The notes: generated by a model from the sequence alone, not told the origin. DNA of 64,000 bases from Castellaniella hirudinis (GCF_042651965.1 NZ_JBHSDY010000007.1:62001-126000), one strand, 5' to 3'; positions 8,378-18,071 are shown, counted from the stretch's first letter. Numbers and translations: made by a program.

Positions 8378-9579
8378 CCGCGCGCGGGCGCCGGACCGAT
8401 CAGTTCGCCCAGCGTGCGCACGCCGGCGCGGATGCGGTCCTCGGGCACGGTGACGAAACTGAGGCGCAGGGTGTTGGTCGGCGCATTCACCGCATAGAAC
8501 GGCGCGCCCGGCACGAAGGCCACATTGCGCTGGATCGCCGCCTGCAGCAATTGCGTGGTGTCGATGGAGTCACGCAGCGTGACCCAGATGAACATGCCGC
8601 CTTCGGGGCGCGTCCAGTGGGCGTCGGACGGGAAATATTCCTGCAGGGCGTCGAGCATATAGCCGCATTGGCGTTGGTAAAGCTCGCGCACTTTCGGCAA
8701 ATGTTCACGCAGGAAGCCGCTGCGCACGGCCTCGTACACCGCCATCTGGGTCACCGACGCGGTGTGCAGGTCGGTGGCCTGCTTGATCTGCACCAGCTTG
8801 GAGATGATGTGGCGCGGCGCCACGACGTAGCCCAGACGCATGCCGGGCGCCAGCACCTTGGAGAACGTGCCCAGGCGGATGACGGTCGCGCCCACAGGGC
8901 GGCCCAGTTCGAGCAGGCCGGGCTGCGGCTCGCCCGCGTAGCGCAGTTCGCCGTAGGGGTCGTCCTCGATGATGGGCAGGCCCGCGCGGGCGCAGCGTTC
9001 GACCAGGGCCTGGCGGCGCGCCTGATCCAGCGTCAGGCCGGTAGGGTTCTGGAAATTGGGCAGCACGTAGATGAAGCGCGCATCGCGCACCAGATCGTCG
9101 CTCAGGGCGTCGGGCACCAGGCCCAGCGCGTCGGTGGGCACGGCCCGGTATTCCGGCTGGAATTGGGAAAACGACTGCAAGGCGCCCAGGTAGCTGGGGG
9201 CCTCGACCAGCACGGGCGAGCCCTCGTCGATGAACAACTTGCCCAGCATGTCCAGCGCCTGCTGCGAACCCGACACGATCAGGACTTCTTCGGGATCGAT
9301 GGTCAGCCCCGGACGCGACAGATCCTGGGCCACCCACTCGCGCAAAGGCGTGTAGCCTTCGGTGCGGCCGTACTGCAGCGCCGTGGCGCCCTGGGTGGCC
9401 AACACTTTGTCAAAGGCCGCCCGCAGCTCGGGAACCGGAAAGCCCGCAGGCGAAGGCAGGCCGCCGGCAAACGAGGTGACCTCGGGCCGTTCGGTGATCT
9501 TGAGGATTTCGCGGATGGCCGAACTGGTCAGCTGATTGGCGCGTTGGGAAAAAAGCGTGCGGGAAACGGACGTGTCCAT
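8374..9579 (-). CDS. PLP-dependent aminotransferase, class I/II (2-aminoadipate/aromatic type)
   Basis: A 401-residue fold-type I aminotransferase. The N-terminal ISFAGGLPSP-like segment (SFAGGLPSPAGFPVPELR), the central YVLPNFQNPTG with the cofactor-contacting Asn, the Asp-Pro of IEDDPYGELRY and the Schiff-base lysine in GTFSKVLAPGMRLGY are all present. LRLSFVT near the C-terminus holds the carboxylate-binding Arg. This is the subgroup of free-standing enzymes similar to the MocR aminotransferase domain, including 2-aminoadipate and kynurenine aminotransferases. The precise amino acid cannot be told. It overlaps ubiA by four bases. The 206 bases upstream contain an AT-rich TTATATATTAAAT at 9672-9684 that could supply a promoter. 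Confidence 0.9.
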   Translation of the reverse strand: MDTSVSRTLFSQRANQLTSSAIREILKITERPEVTSFAGGLPSPAGFPVPELRAAFDKVLATQGATALQYGRTEGYTPLREWVAQDLSRPGLTIDPEEVLIVSGSQQALDMLGKLFIDEGSPVLVEAPSYLGALQSFSQFQPEYRAVPTDALGLVPDALSDDLVRDARFIYVLPNFQNPTGLTLDQARRQALVERCARAGLPIIEDDPYGELRYAGEPQPGLLELGRPVGATVIRLGTFSKVLAPGMRLGYVVAPRHIISKLVQIKQATDLHTASVTQMAVYEAVRSGFLREHLPKVRELYQRQCGYMLDALQEYFPSDAHWTRPEGGMFIWVTLRDSIDTTQLLQAAIQRNVAFVPGAPFYAVNAPTNTLRLSFVTVPEDRIRAGVRTLGELIGPAPARG

Positions 9580-9785
9580 GATTGATTCCGAATGGGAGCC
9601 TGCCTTGTGGGCCGGTCGATTGGAAAACGCCGGCCAGCCCGGATCCGCGGGCGGTCGGCGCAGATGAAGCCTTATATATTAAATCAAGCGCGACCGGGTC
9701 GCCATGGCCATGCGTCTATAAAACACGCCCGGACACGGAAAATCCCAGGGGGCTGCTCCATCCAGGCAGGCAAAGGTAGAGGCCG

Positions 9786-11843
9786 TTAAAACACCCACAT
9801 CAGCTTCGCCGTTCCGCCCAAGCCTTCGCGCATGCCGGTATAGGCTTGCACGCCCAGGCCCACGGTCAGCGGGCCGTCGGCTTTGGGCTTCATGTCGAAG
9901 CCCAGCTCGAACACGCCGGTGTCGCCTTTCAGGCTGGGCGAAGGCGTGTCCAAGCCATAGGTCGTGGCGCGGGCTTTGCCGTCGAATTCGTGTTCCCAGG
10001 CCGCGCCGACGTAGGCGGTGATCTGCTCGGTCATGGCGCGGTTCACGCGCACGCCCAGGCGGGTGCGGAAGGAGTCCATGGCCTTGAAGGTGTAGGGGTC
10101 GCCCGCAATCGCCACGGAATCGCTGTCCTGGTGCGTCCAGAAACCCTTGGCGTAGGCATCCAGCGAGGTCTTTTCGTTCAGCGGCAGAAGGTAGCCGGCG
10201 CCCAGGTGGGCGCCATAGTACAGAGCGGAGGTGTCGTAGGATGCGTCCTTGCTGCCGATCATGTCGCGGCTGCGCCAGTCGGAGGACACCTGGCCGACGC
10301 GCAGCGAGCCTTCGGCATAAGGACCGGCCTGGCCCGCGCCCGCCCAGTCGCGGCGCAGCAGCACGCCGCCGCCGAAGTAATGGCTCTTGCCGGAGCCGTG
10401 CACGGCGGGTTGGCTGGAGAAGCGGTTGTAGGTGTCGTAGCGGCCATAGCCGCCCTCTAGGAAGACACCGGCCATCCACTGGCCGGTCGCGGCCTGATAG
10501 CGTTTGGCCGCGCCGAGCATGACGCTCAGACCCGTGGTGTCCACGTGGGAACCGGAGTGGTAGCGGGATGTGCCGCCGGCAGTAGCGCCGAAGGTGGCGG
10601 CGCCGCTGACGCCTTCAGTGGCCGCCGCAGCGCGCGCCATGCCGGCGCCGCCGGCCAGGTCACCGGCTTGCGAAGCCAGGGCCATGGTGCCGGCGCGGCC
10701 TTCTACGGGGGCCTTGGTTTGCTCCAGGACGGTCGCGCCGCTGCCGCCTGGCTCGCCGGAGGCGACGGTGGCATAGAGCTTTTTCTTGTCGTCCGACACG
10801 GAGACATCGAAGGCGTATCCCAAGGACACCCCCTGATAGCCCGTCATGCCGGCACGCTGGATTGAAGCGTCCGTGGTCAGGCCGCTGTCGTTACGAATCA
10901 GGGTCACCTGATCGTCCTTGCGCAGCACGTTGCCGCCCGCCGCCAAAGCGACGCCGATTTTGGCGTTGGTCAGGTCAGTGCCCGCCGTATCGTTCAGGGT
11001 CAGGGCCGTGGCGCCCGCCGTCACGTCGGCGGGCAGGATGAAGTGGTATTCCTGGAAATCCCGGACGTTCTTCGCCGTCAGGCCGGTCGTGCGGATTTCC
11101 AGGACATTGCCGGAACTGGTGCCCGCGCCGCCCGGGGTGACGAACCCGCCATACAGGACGCTGTTCGTCAGCGTGGGCGCACCGTCCAGGACGATGCGGT
11201 TGCCGGACAGACGACCGCTCCGGCTGACACCGCCATAGACATCCCCCTGGATCGTGGCGGCGCCACTGACCAGAACGCGGTTATCACTGACGTCGCCGGT
11301 ATAGCTATAGCCGCCTCTGACGGAACCGTTGACGACGCCACCCGAAATCGCGACCCGATTCCCGGTCGCGGGCCCGCTCTCGCTGTGCCCTCCTTCCACC
11401 CAGCTTGCAATGCCTCCGCCGGTATTCACGGTGCCGCCGATCATGATGACCTGATTGCCCGTCACCAGGCCGCTGTCTGACAGTCCGCCGATCACTCCGG
11501 CGCCCACGCCCCCGGACTGCATGATGACCTGGTTCCCGGTGACGGTTTCACTGCCGGTGCCATAGGCACCCACCACCAGCCCCCCAGCGCCATCGATGAT
11601 CGTCACGCGCCTGTTCTCGAGCTCGCCCGAGCCGGCGCCGCAGGCGCCCAGGTAACTGTTATCCGGCGCGACATTCGACGCTGCACCGCACGAGGGGGCA
11701 TAGCTCTCGTGGTACCAGCTCCCGCCCGTATTCAGACTGTCTGCGGCCTGCACCGGCAGACTGAACGCCAACGCAACGGCCAGCGCCAGCGCGTGCGGCG
11801 GCCCTAGACGCTCATTGCACGCAGTGTGGTGAATGCGGTTCAT
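9786..11843 (-). CDS. autotransporter outer-membrane protein with repeat-built passenger
   Basis: A 685-residue type V secretion protein. Residues 1-33 are a signal peptide (hydrophobic core LALAVALAFSLPVQA, cleavage after Ala33). Residues about 75-245 hold six degenerate 26-32 residue repeats built on N[QR][VI]x[IV]xGG..V..GG.S..G..[ST]G, the kind of pattern that stacks as a beta-helix. Two cysteines (SCGAAS and LGACG) lie just before the repeats. The last 270 residues form an autotransporter beta-barrel with alternating aromatic strands and the terminal LMWVF that BAM recognises. The ATG at 11843 is preferred because the signal peptide begins there; the open frame continues upstream without a plausible leader. 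No protease triad is seen, so an adhesin or structural passenger is more likely. Confidence 0.88.
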   Translation of the reverse strand: MNRIHHTACNERLGPPHALALAVALAFSLPVQAADSLNTGGSWYHESYAPSCGAASNVAPDNSYLGACGAGSGELENRRVTIIDGAGGLVVGAYGTGSETVTGNQVIMQSGGVGAGVIGGLSDSGLVTGNQVIMIGGTVNTGGGIASWVEGGHSESGPATGNRVAISGGVVNGSVRGGYSYTGDVSDNRVLVSGAATIQGDVYGGVSRSGRLSGNRIVLDGAPTLTNSVLYGGFVTPGGAGTSSGNVLEIRTTGLTAKNVRDFQEYHFILPADVTAGATALTLNDTAGTDLTNAKIGVALAAGGNVLRKDDQVTLIRNDSGLTTDASIQRAGMTGYQGVSLGYAFDVSVSDDKKKLYATVASGEPGGSGATVLEQTKAPVEGRAGTMALASQAGDLAGGAGMARAAAATEGVSGAATFGATAGGTSRYHSGSHVDTTGLSVMLGAAKRYQAATGQWMAGVFLEGGYGRYDTYNRFSSQPAVHGSGKSHYFGGGVLLRRDWAGAGQAGPYAEGSLRVGQVSSDWRSRDMIGSKDASYDTSALYYGAHLGAGYLLPLNEKTSLDAYAKGFWTHQDSDSVAIAGDPYTFKAMDSFRTRLGVRVNRAMTEQITAYVGAAWEHEFDGKARATTYGLDTPSPSLKGDTGVFELGFDMKPKADGPLTVGLGVQAYTGMREGLGGTAKLMWVF

Positions 11844-11901
11844 GCGGTCCTCGTCCCGTCCGGTCCAACCATGTGATCGGTCGAGTGTAGGAAGGGCGCG
11901 C

Positions 11902-11918
11902 GCAAAAACCTTGCAAAA
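11902..11918 (-). promoter_or_regulatory. candidate response-regulator direct repeat upstream of the autotransporter
   Basis: On the minus strand two TTTTGC units start exactly 11 bases apart, about 60 bases upstream of the autotransporter ATG. OmpR-family dimers bind tandem half-sites at 10-11 base spacing, so this may be a site for the regulator encoded immediately upstream. Only two units are visible, so chance cannot be excluded. Confidence 0.35.
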
Positions 11919-11953
11919 GATTACAACCGTCTCAAGCCGCAAACAGCTCGGCT

Positions 11954-12658
11954 TTATGGGCGATCGATCACGACGGCACAGCCGAGCTGGTAGCCGTATT
12001 TGCGAATGGCGATCAAGGGATGGTCGGCCGCACCGACCCTCACCAGCTTGCGGCGCAAGCGGCTCATCGGCACTTCCAGCGCGTTTTTGCCCGGAGTGTC
12101 CAGCCAACCCAGCTGGTCCAGCAATTGCCAGGTCTCCAGGCGCCGGCCCGGCGCGCGCACCAGCGCGGCGAGCAGGGTCGCCTCTTGCGAGGTCAGCGGC
12201 GTCTCACCGGCCGGACCGCGCAGCCGCATCCGCTGCAGGTCCAGGCTGAACCCCTGGGGCGGCAGAGACTGCAATGGCTGCACGCCCGGCAGCCGTTTGC
12301 CCAGCGCAGCCACCGAGGCACACAGTTCCTCCACCGACACCGGCTTGGTCAGGTAGACGTCGGCTCCGCTTTCGTAGGCGCCCAGCTTTTGATCCAGCCG
12401 ATCGCGCACGCTGACGACGATGACGCCCAGGCCGGGGTGAGACTGCTTCAGGCGCCGCGCCAGGCTCAGGCCGTCCTCGCCCGGCAGGTTGATATCCACC
12501 ACGATCAGGTCGATGGCCTGGCTGCCCAGGCATTCCTGCAGGGACTCGGCGCTCTCGACCCCGGTCACGCGGTGTCCGTGGCTTTTCAGCGCCTCGACGG
12601 TGATGAAGCGCAGCGCTTCGTGGTCCTCGACCACGACGATGTTCAGGCAGGTATCCAT
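11954..12658 (-). CDS. two-component response regulator, OmpR/PhoB family
   Basis: A 234-residue regulator. Receiver domain about 1-120: acidic pocket Glu11-Asp12, phospho-acceptor Asp55 in VVDINLPGEDG, and the conserved Lys in YLTKPVS. The C-terminal winged-helix DNA-binding domain (about 135-230) has the transactivation-loop/recognition-helix segment ALEVPMSRLRRKL and the wing IRKYGYQL. The start at 12658 overlaps the 3' end of the kinase gene by 16 bases, so kinase and regulator are coupled. The autotransporter gene follows 110 bases downstream and its promoter holds a spaced direct repeat, making it a likely target. Confidence 0.92.
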   Translation of the reverse strand: MDTCLNIVVVEDHEALRFITVEALKSHGHRVTGVESAESLQECLGSQAIDLIVVDINLPGEDGLSLARRLKQSHPGLGVIVVSVRDRLDQKLGAYESGADVYLTKPVSVEELCASVAALGKRLPGVQPLQSLPPQGFSLDLQRMRLRGPAGETPLTSQEATLLAALVRAPGRRLETWQLLDQLGWLDTPGKNALEVPMSRLRRKLVRVGAADHPLIAIRKYGYQLGCAVVIDRP

Positions 12659-14553
12659 AAGGTGAAACGTGCGCGCTGATGGACCGGTTCGTAGACCAGT
12701 CGGCCGGCCAGGCGATCAGCCAAGTGGCGGATCAGGTACAAGCCCAGACCCGAGCCGGTGTATTGATGGGCGTGGGGGCTGCGATAGTACTTGTCGAACA
12801 AGCGATCCGGGTCGGGCAGCCCGGCCGGGCCGGGCGGATTGTCGATGATGAAGCGCACATGCGGCCGGCCATCCAGCGCATGCAGCTCGAGGCGGCATTC
12901 GATGGTCGAACCGGACGCGGAATACTTGAGCGCGTTGTCGATCAGATTGGACAGAATGATCTTCAGCAGATGCCGGTCGCTCTCGATCGTGGGCAGCGGT
13001 TCGGCGGACAGTCCGATCCGCGCCGGCGTCCGGCAGGAGGCCAGGGTTTCGGCCAGCAGTTCGTCCAGGCGGCACGGCTCCAGGCGCGGCGCGAAACGGC
13101 CCTGCTCCAACTGGTCCAATTGCCGGCAGCGTTCGACCACCGCGTCCATGTCGGCCAGCGTCGCCAGCGCGTGGCGCCGGCTGTCGTCGGATGCATCGGG
13201 CAACTGCAACACCAGCTTCGCCGCCGCGATCGGCGTTTTCAATTCATGCGTCAGCATGTCCATGAAGCGGGCCTGTTCGTCGGCGCGCTGGCGCTCCGCG
13301 TCGAGCAGTTCCCGGGTCACTGCCGTATCCGTCTCGGCGCGCTGCCGCGCTTCGGACAGGCCGCGGATACGCAGGTGCAGGATGGCGCCCATCACCAGCG
13401 CGGCCACCACGCCCTGGCTCAGCGGCGCATCGACGATCCACTCAACGCGCGAGGACAACAAGCCGACCAGCGGCAGCATCATGATGCACAGCGCGAGCGC
13501 TTGCAGCCAGACCAGTCGGCCGACGATGCGGCGCTCCCGCTCGGGGCCGCCCCGCATCGACAGCGCGATCAGGGGCGCCGCCAGCGCGAGCATCAGGACG
13601 ATGTTGCTGCTGATCTGCAGCGCGAGCCGGGCCTGCCCGAGGGCCAGCAGACACAGATTGACGACACACAGCAGCATCGCGGCATCGAGCAGGCGCACCC
13701 CCAGGGTTGATGCGGCGTAGCCCCGGAACATGGCGCGATAGAACAGCACGCCGCTGAACACGCTGAACAGCACCAGAATGCTGGTCAGCGTGTCGCCCCA
13801 CTGCGCCTGCCCGGCGGGCATGAAATGCGCCAGATAGCCGTTCAAGGCAATGAATGACGCCGTCTGCGCCCCCAGATACAGCAGGAACACCGCTGCCAGA
13901 CGCGAGCGCAGACCGATCAGCCCGTACAGCGCCAGCACGGCCATCGCCAGCATGACACCCAGGTACGCCATATGGATGAAGTGGCGGTTCAGATCGTCGG
14001 CGCGCGCCTCGGCGGGCGTCAGCGCCTGCACGGCCAGCAGCGCGCTGCTGGTGGTCTGCAGGCGCAGGTAGTAGGTGGTTTCGGCCTGCAAGGGCTCCAT
14101 GCCGAACCCCAGGGTCGTCGCCGGGCGATCCGCGTTCACGTGACGATCACCGGTCAGACGCTCGAGCCAGGTCCCCGGATGCCCAGGATCAGGCGCATAC
14201 AGCGCGACCTCATCCAGAAACGTCGGCCGGATGCGCAGTTCAAAACGGTCGCCGTCCGGCGGCGGACGTACGGTGATGCGCAGCCAGTGCGCGGCGTCCG
14301 AGAAACCGGCCACCAGGATGGGGCCCGCGGTCTTGAAACGCCCCGCCTCCCAGGCCGCCGCAGCGTCCTGGATCTCCAGGCTGCCGCCGGGATCCGTCAT
14401 CACGGCCCGCGACGTGACCAGGTCGTCGGCATAGGCCGGCGCGCCCCACACCGCCACCCACACGGCCAGCAGCAGGCCGATGCAGCGGACGCGAATCGAA
14501 CAGACATGAACCGATCGCATGAGGCGCAGGGAGTGGAGCATGGATCGGATCAT
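12643..14553 (-). CDS. sensor histidine kinase with 7TMR-DISM sensory module
   Basis: A 636-residue membrane kinase. A signal peptide or first helix (residues 20-42, ending APAYA) is followed by an extracytoplasmic beta-rich domain of the 7TMR-DISM extracellular type (about 45-180; LRITVRPPPDGDRFELRI). Seven membrane helices lie between about 190 and 395, then a coiled linker. The HisKA box has His436 in MLTHELKTP, and the ATPase has NLIDNALKYS (536-545) and SGLGLYLIR. DISM extracellular domains often bind carbohydrates or related small ligands; the ligand here is unknown. It starts 22 bases after the M23 peptidase stop and overlaps the regulator gene, so it may belong to the cyanophycin transcript. 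Confidence 0.92.
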   Translation of the reverse strand: MIRSMLHSLRLMRSVHVCSIRVRCIGLLLAVWVAVWGAPAYADDLVTSRAVMTDPGGSLEIQDAAAAWEAGRFKTAGPILVAGFSDAAHWLRITVRPPPDGDRFELRIRPTFLDEVALYAPDPGHPGTWLERLTGDRHVNADRPATTLGFGMEPLQAETTYYLRLQTTSSALLAVQALTPAEARADDLNRHFIHMAYLGVMLAMAVLALYGLIGLRSRLAAVFLLYLGAQTASFIALNGYLAHFMPAGQAQWGDTLTSILVLFSVFSGVLFYRAMFRGYAASTLGVRLLDAAMLLCVVNLCLLALGQARLALQISSNIVLMLALAAPLIALSMRGGPERERRIVGRLVWLQALALCIMMLPLVGLLSSRVEWIVDAPLSQGVVAALVMGAILHLRIRGLSEARQRAETDTAVTRELLDAERQRADEQARFMDMLTHELKTPIAAAKLVLQLPDASDDSRRHALATLADMDAVVERCRQLDQLEQGRFAPRLEPCRLDELLAETLASCRTPARIGLSAEPLPTIESDRHLLKIILSNLIDNALKYSASGSTIECRLELHALDGRPHVRFIIDNPPGPAGLPDPDRLFDKYYRSPHAHQYTGSGLGLYLIRHLADRLAGRLVYEPVHQRARFTLWIPA

Positions 14554-14575
14554 GTCGAGTCCCGGCGCGCCCGCC

Positions 14576-15451
14576 CTACGGCCGCTTCGCCGCGCCGATG
14601 AAAATCGCGGGATCCACCCGCGCGTCGTTCAGGCTGACGTTCCAGTGCAGATGCGGCCCGGTGGCGCGGCCGGTGGCGCCCACCTTGCCCACCACGGCGC
14701 CGCGTGCGACTTCGTCGCCGACCTTCACGCCGATCACCGACAAATGGCAGAACATGCTGATGAAGCCCTGCCCGTGATCGACGAACACGGTCTTGCCGTT
14801 GAAGAAATAATCCCCCACCAGGACCACGCGGCCGGCGGCCGGCGCCTTGACGGGGGTGCCGGCCGGCACGGCGAAATCCAGCCCGGAATGCGGGTTGCGC
14901 TCTTCGCCGTTAAAGAAGCGCCGCAAGCCGAACGGGCTGGACAGACGTCCGCCGACGGGCCGGTCCAGCAGCACGTTGCTGGGCACGACACCGTCCCGGT
15001 AGCTGCGGTAGGCGTCCGTTTGCAAGGCGAGTTCGCGTTCGATCCGCTTCAGGTCTTCAGGATCGGGCGTGACCTGACGACGGTTCTTCAGCGTGATGTG
15101 CTGGGCCGCGTATTCCTTGGCGCGGACCTGGAACGCAGCCTCGGGGCCGCCTTGCACCTGCAGAGTCTGACGGCCCGGCTTGGTGCTCAGGGGGATGCCC
15201 ACCAGGGCGATCCACTGCTTGTCGCTGTCGCGGATCACCATGACGCGCCGCCCCTGATAGCTGGCCGGCGGCGCTCGATCGGCCGCCCCCAGGGGCACCG
15301 CCGCCACGCCGCCCGGCACGGGCACGTTGAGCGTGCGCGCGACATAGCCCTGCGCATTGGCCGGCACGGCCCCCAACAGGGTCACGACCCACAGCGCCAG
15401 ACCGATGGCCAGACGCGACAGACTTGAACGACGGATACTACGGATAGGCAT
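14576..15451 (-). CDS. M23 family metallopeptidase (LytM-type), secreted
   Basis: A 291-residue periplasmic peptidoglycan hydrolase candidate. Residues 1-34 are a signal peptide (hydrophobic core IGLALWVVTLLGAVPANA). About 40-130 is a beta-rich prodomain-like part, and the M23 domain covers about 165-285. Zinc ligands are visible as the His/Asp of NPHSGLDFAV and the His of GPHLHWNV, with the second catalytic His in MFCHLSVI, so the enzyme should be active. The gene overlaps the 3' end of cphA by 14 bases, which implies translational coupling to cyanophycin synthetase. Why a cell-wall enzyme is coupled to a storage polymer is unclear. Confidence 0.93.
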   Translation of the reverse strand: MPIRSIRRSSLSRLAIGLALWVVTLLGAVPANAQGYVARTLNVPVPGGVAAVPLGAADRAPPASYQGRRVMVIRDSDKQWIALVGIPLSTKPGRQTLQVQGGPEAAFQVRAKEYAAQHITLKNRRQVTPDPEDLKRIERELALQTDAYRSYRDGVVPSNVLLDRPVGGRLSSPFGLRRFFNGEERNPHSGLDFAVPAGTPVKAPAAGRVVLVGDYFFNGKTVFVDHGQGFISMFCHLSVIGVKVGDEVARGAVVGKVGATGRATGPHLHWNVSLNDARVDPAIFIGAAKRP

Positions 15452-18071
15452 GCGCGCGCACTTGTTCCTCTTTGGCGGGAATTGTATCCATAAGCGCGTC
15501 GCCCCGGGGTTCGACCCGCCGGGCGATGTGGGCCAGGGCCTCCTCGACCTGATCGATCAGGACCAGGCACAGGTCGCCGGGCTCCAGGGCGTCCAGCGCG
15601 GTGTCGATGGCCAGGAATTCGCCGTGGATCTCCTGCAAGCGGCTCATGCGCCGGGCCGCGCCCAAGCCCTCGCGCAGCAAGGCCAGGACCTCTCCATCGC
15701 CGCGTCCGCGCTGGCACTGGTCCTGGTACAGGACGACCGAGTCGAACACGTCGCCCAGGATTTCCGTCTGGCGGCGGATGTCCTGGTCGCGCCGGTCCCC
15801 CGCCCCGCTGATCACCACGGTGCGGCGGCGCGCAGGCATGGCCTCGACGGCCTCGACCAGCGCCAGGATCGCGTCCGGGTTGTGGCCGTAGTCGGCGATC
15901 AGCGTGGCGCCCCGATGCTCGAACACATTGAAGCGGCCCGGAACAGTCCCGGCATCGCTGACGAAGGACGCCAGACCCGCCTGGATGCGCACCCAGTCCA
16001 CGCCCATGGCCCAGGCCGCCGCAGCGGCCGCCATGGCGTTCTCGACCTGAAAGCCGATGCTGCCCGCGCGGGTCAGGGGCACGGCCGCGAGCTCGATGCG
16101 CGTTTCGAGGCCGTCTTCCGCGAACACCAGATCGCCCTGATGCACGAACACCACCCGGCCGCCTTGCGCCCGGTGGGTCTCGATCACCGGATGGCGGCCA
16201 TCCCTGGCGAAGAAAATGATCTGGCCGGGACAACTGGATGCCATCTGGGCGACGATGGGGTCCTGGGCATTGAGGACGGCCGTGCCCGTCGGCGCCACGT
16301 TCTCGACGATCACGCGCTTGACGATGGCCAGGTCCTCGACCGTGCTGATGTAGTTCAGGCCCAGATGGTCGCCGACCCCGAGATTGGTCACCACGGCCAC
16401 GTCGCAGCGGTCGAAGCCCAGGCCCTCGCGCAGGATGCCGCCGCGCGCGGTCTCGAAGACCGCCATGTCCACGTCCGGGTGCAGCAGCACGTTGCGCGCG
16501 CTGCGCGGGCCGCTGCAGTCGCCTGCGTCGATGCGCCGGGCGCCGATGTAGACGCCGTCGGAATTGGTCATGCCCACGCAGGCGCCCGACTGGGCGCACA
16601 GATGCGCGAGCAGGCGCACGGTCGTGGTCTTGCCGTTGGTGCCGGTCACCGCCGCCACCGGCACCCGGCCGTTGTCGCTCGCGGGGTACATCATGTCGAT
16701 GATGGCGGCGCCTACGTCGCGCCCCGTGCCGAAGGACGGACTCAGGTGCATGCGCAGGCCGGGCGCCGCGTTGACCTCGACGAAGCAGCCGGTCTCCGGC
16801 GTCAGCGGCTGGTAGACGTTGCGGCTCACCAGATCGATGCCGCAGACGTCCAGGCCCACCATGCGCGCCGCCGTCACGGCGCTGGCCGCCAGGTCCGGAT
16901 GCACATGGTCGGTCACGTCCGTGGCGGACCCGCCCGTGCTCAGGTTGGCGTTGTTGCGCAACACCACGCAGACACCGGGCGCCGGCACCGAGTCGGGGCC
17001 GCAGCCCTGGGCGGCCATCGTTTGCAGGGCGATCTCATCGAGCCGGATGCGCGTCAGCGACGTGCCGTGGCCCTCGCCGCGCAGCGGGTCCTGGTTGATC
17101 TGCTCGACCAGCTCCGCGATGGTGCGATGACCGTCGCCCACCACCTGCGGCGGATCGCGCCGCGCCGCGGCGACCAGGCGGTCGCCCACCACCAGCAGGC
17201 GGAAATCGTGGCCGGGGAAATAGCTTTCGACCAGCACGCCCGAACCGTGGGCGCGCGCCACGGCGTAGGCGGCCATCACCGGCTCACGGCCTTGCACGTT
17301 CACCGCCACGCCCTTGCCCTGATTGCCGTCCAGCGGCTTGACCACGACCGGCCCGCCGATCTCCTGGGCGGCGGCCCAGGCGTCTTCGGCATCGTCCACG
17401 CAGCGGCCCCGGGGGACGGAAACGCCGGCCGAGGCCAGCAGTGATTTGGTCAGGGCCTTGTCCTGGGCGATGGACTCGGCAATGGCGCCGCTGGCGTCAG
17501 TCTCGGCCGCCTGGATGCGGCGCTGGCGGCGGCCCCAGCCGAACTGCACCAGACTGCCTTCGGTCAGCCGCCGATAGGGGATGCCCCGGCGCGCGGCGGC
17601 CTGCACGATGGAGCCGGTGCTGGGTCCCAGCCGCACGTCTTCATACAGGGCTTTCAGCTCGGCGATCACCGGCCCCACCTCAAAGGGCTCGTCGCGCAGC
17701 GTGGCCATGCACAGGGCCAGAGCCTGGTCGAACGCCAGCCGGCCGACATCCTCCTCGACGTACTCGATCACCACCTGGTAGATGCCTGCGTCCAGGGTCT
17801 GCGCACTGCGGCAGAAGGCGACCGGGCAGCCTGCCTGGGTCTGCAACCGCAAGGCGGCGACCGCCAGGATGTGTGCCAGCGAATGGTTGCCCTCCAGGCC
17901 CGGGGGCCGCGGCAGGTCAATGTCCGGAAAGCGCGCGCGCAAGCGCGTTTCGAACGCCTCCATATCGCCGATCGCGCGCTCGCTCTCGGAGCAGGCGACG
18001 ACGGCCTCGATCGCCGTCTGGCGCGACCACAGATTGGGCCCGCGCAGGGCGCGTACTCGGGAGACTTCCAT
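15438..18071 (-). CDS. cphA: cyanophycin synthetase, ATP-competent M domain
   Basis: Makes cyanophycin (poly-aspartate backbone with arginine side chains) by alternate ATP-dependent additions. The 877-residue protein has an N domain (1-160), an ATP-grasp G domain (about 200-465; VVVKPLDGNQGKG at 242-254 and EVNAAPGLRMHL) and a Mur-ligase-like M domain. The M domain has an intact P-loop GTNGKTTT (477-484) and C-terminal lid motif DYGHNPDA (727-734). In the N domain the stretch AHILAVAALRL has lost the EHxxxE residues present in the sister protein. The ATG at 18071 is preferred to the TTG nine bases earlier because a GAGGA lies 11 bases upstream of the ATG but only two before the TTG. Downstream the gene overlaps the M23 peptidase. 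Confidence 0.93.
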   Translation of the reverse strand: MEVSRVRALRGPNLWSRQTAIEAVVACSESERAIGDMEAFETRLRARFPDIDLPRPPGLEGNHSLAHILAVAALRLQTQAGCPVAFCRSAQTLDAGIYQVVIEYVEEDVGRLAFDQALALCMATLRDEPFEVGPVIAELKALYEDVRLGPSTGSIVQAAARRGIPYRRLTEGSLVQFGWGRRQRRIQAAETDASGAIAESIAQDKALTKSLLASAGVSVPRGRCVDDAEDAWAAAQEIGGPVVVKPLDGNQGKGVAVNVQGREPVMAAYAVARAHGSGVLVESYFPGHDFRLLVVGDRLVAAARRDPPQVVGDGHRTIAELVEQINQDPLRGEGHGTSLTRIRLDEIALQTMAAQGCGPDSVPAPGVCVVLRNNANLSTGGSATDVTDHVHPDLAASAVTAARMVGLDVCGIDLVSRNVYQPLTPETGCFVEVNAAPGLRMHLSPSFGTGRDVGAAIIDMMYPASDNGRVPVAAVTGTNGKTTTVRLLAHLCAQSGACVGMTNSDGVYIGARRIDAGDCSGPRSARNVLLHPDVDMAVFETARGGILREGLGFDRCDVAVVTNLGVGDHLGLNYISTVEDLAIVKRVIVENVAPTGTAVLNAQDPIVAQMASSCPGQIIFFARDGRHPVIETHRAQGGRVVFVHQGDLVFAEDGLETRIELAAVPLTRAGSIGFQVENAMAAAAAAWAMGVDWVRIQAGLASFVSDAGTVPGRFNVFEHRGATLIADYGHNPDAILALVEAVEAMPARRRTVVISGAGDRRDQDIRRQTEILGDVFDSVVLYQDQCQRGRGDGEVLALLREGLGAARRMSRLQEIHGEFLAIDTALDALEPGDLCLVLIDQVEEALAHIARRVEPRGDALMDTIPAKEEQVRAHAYP

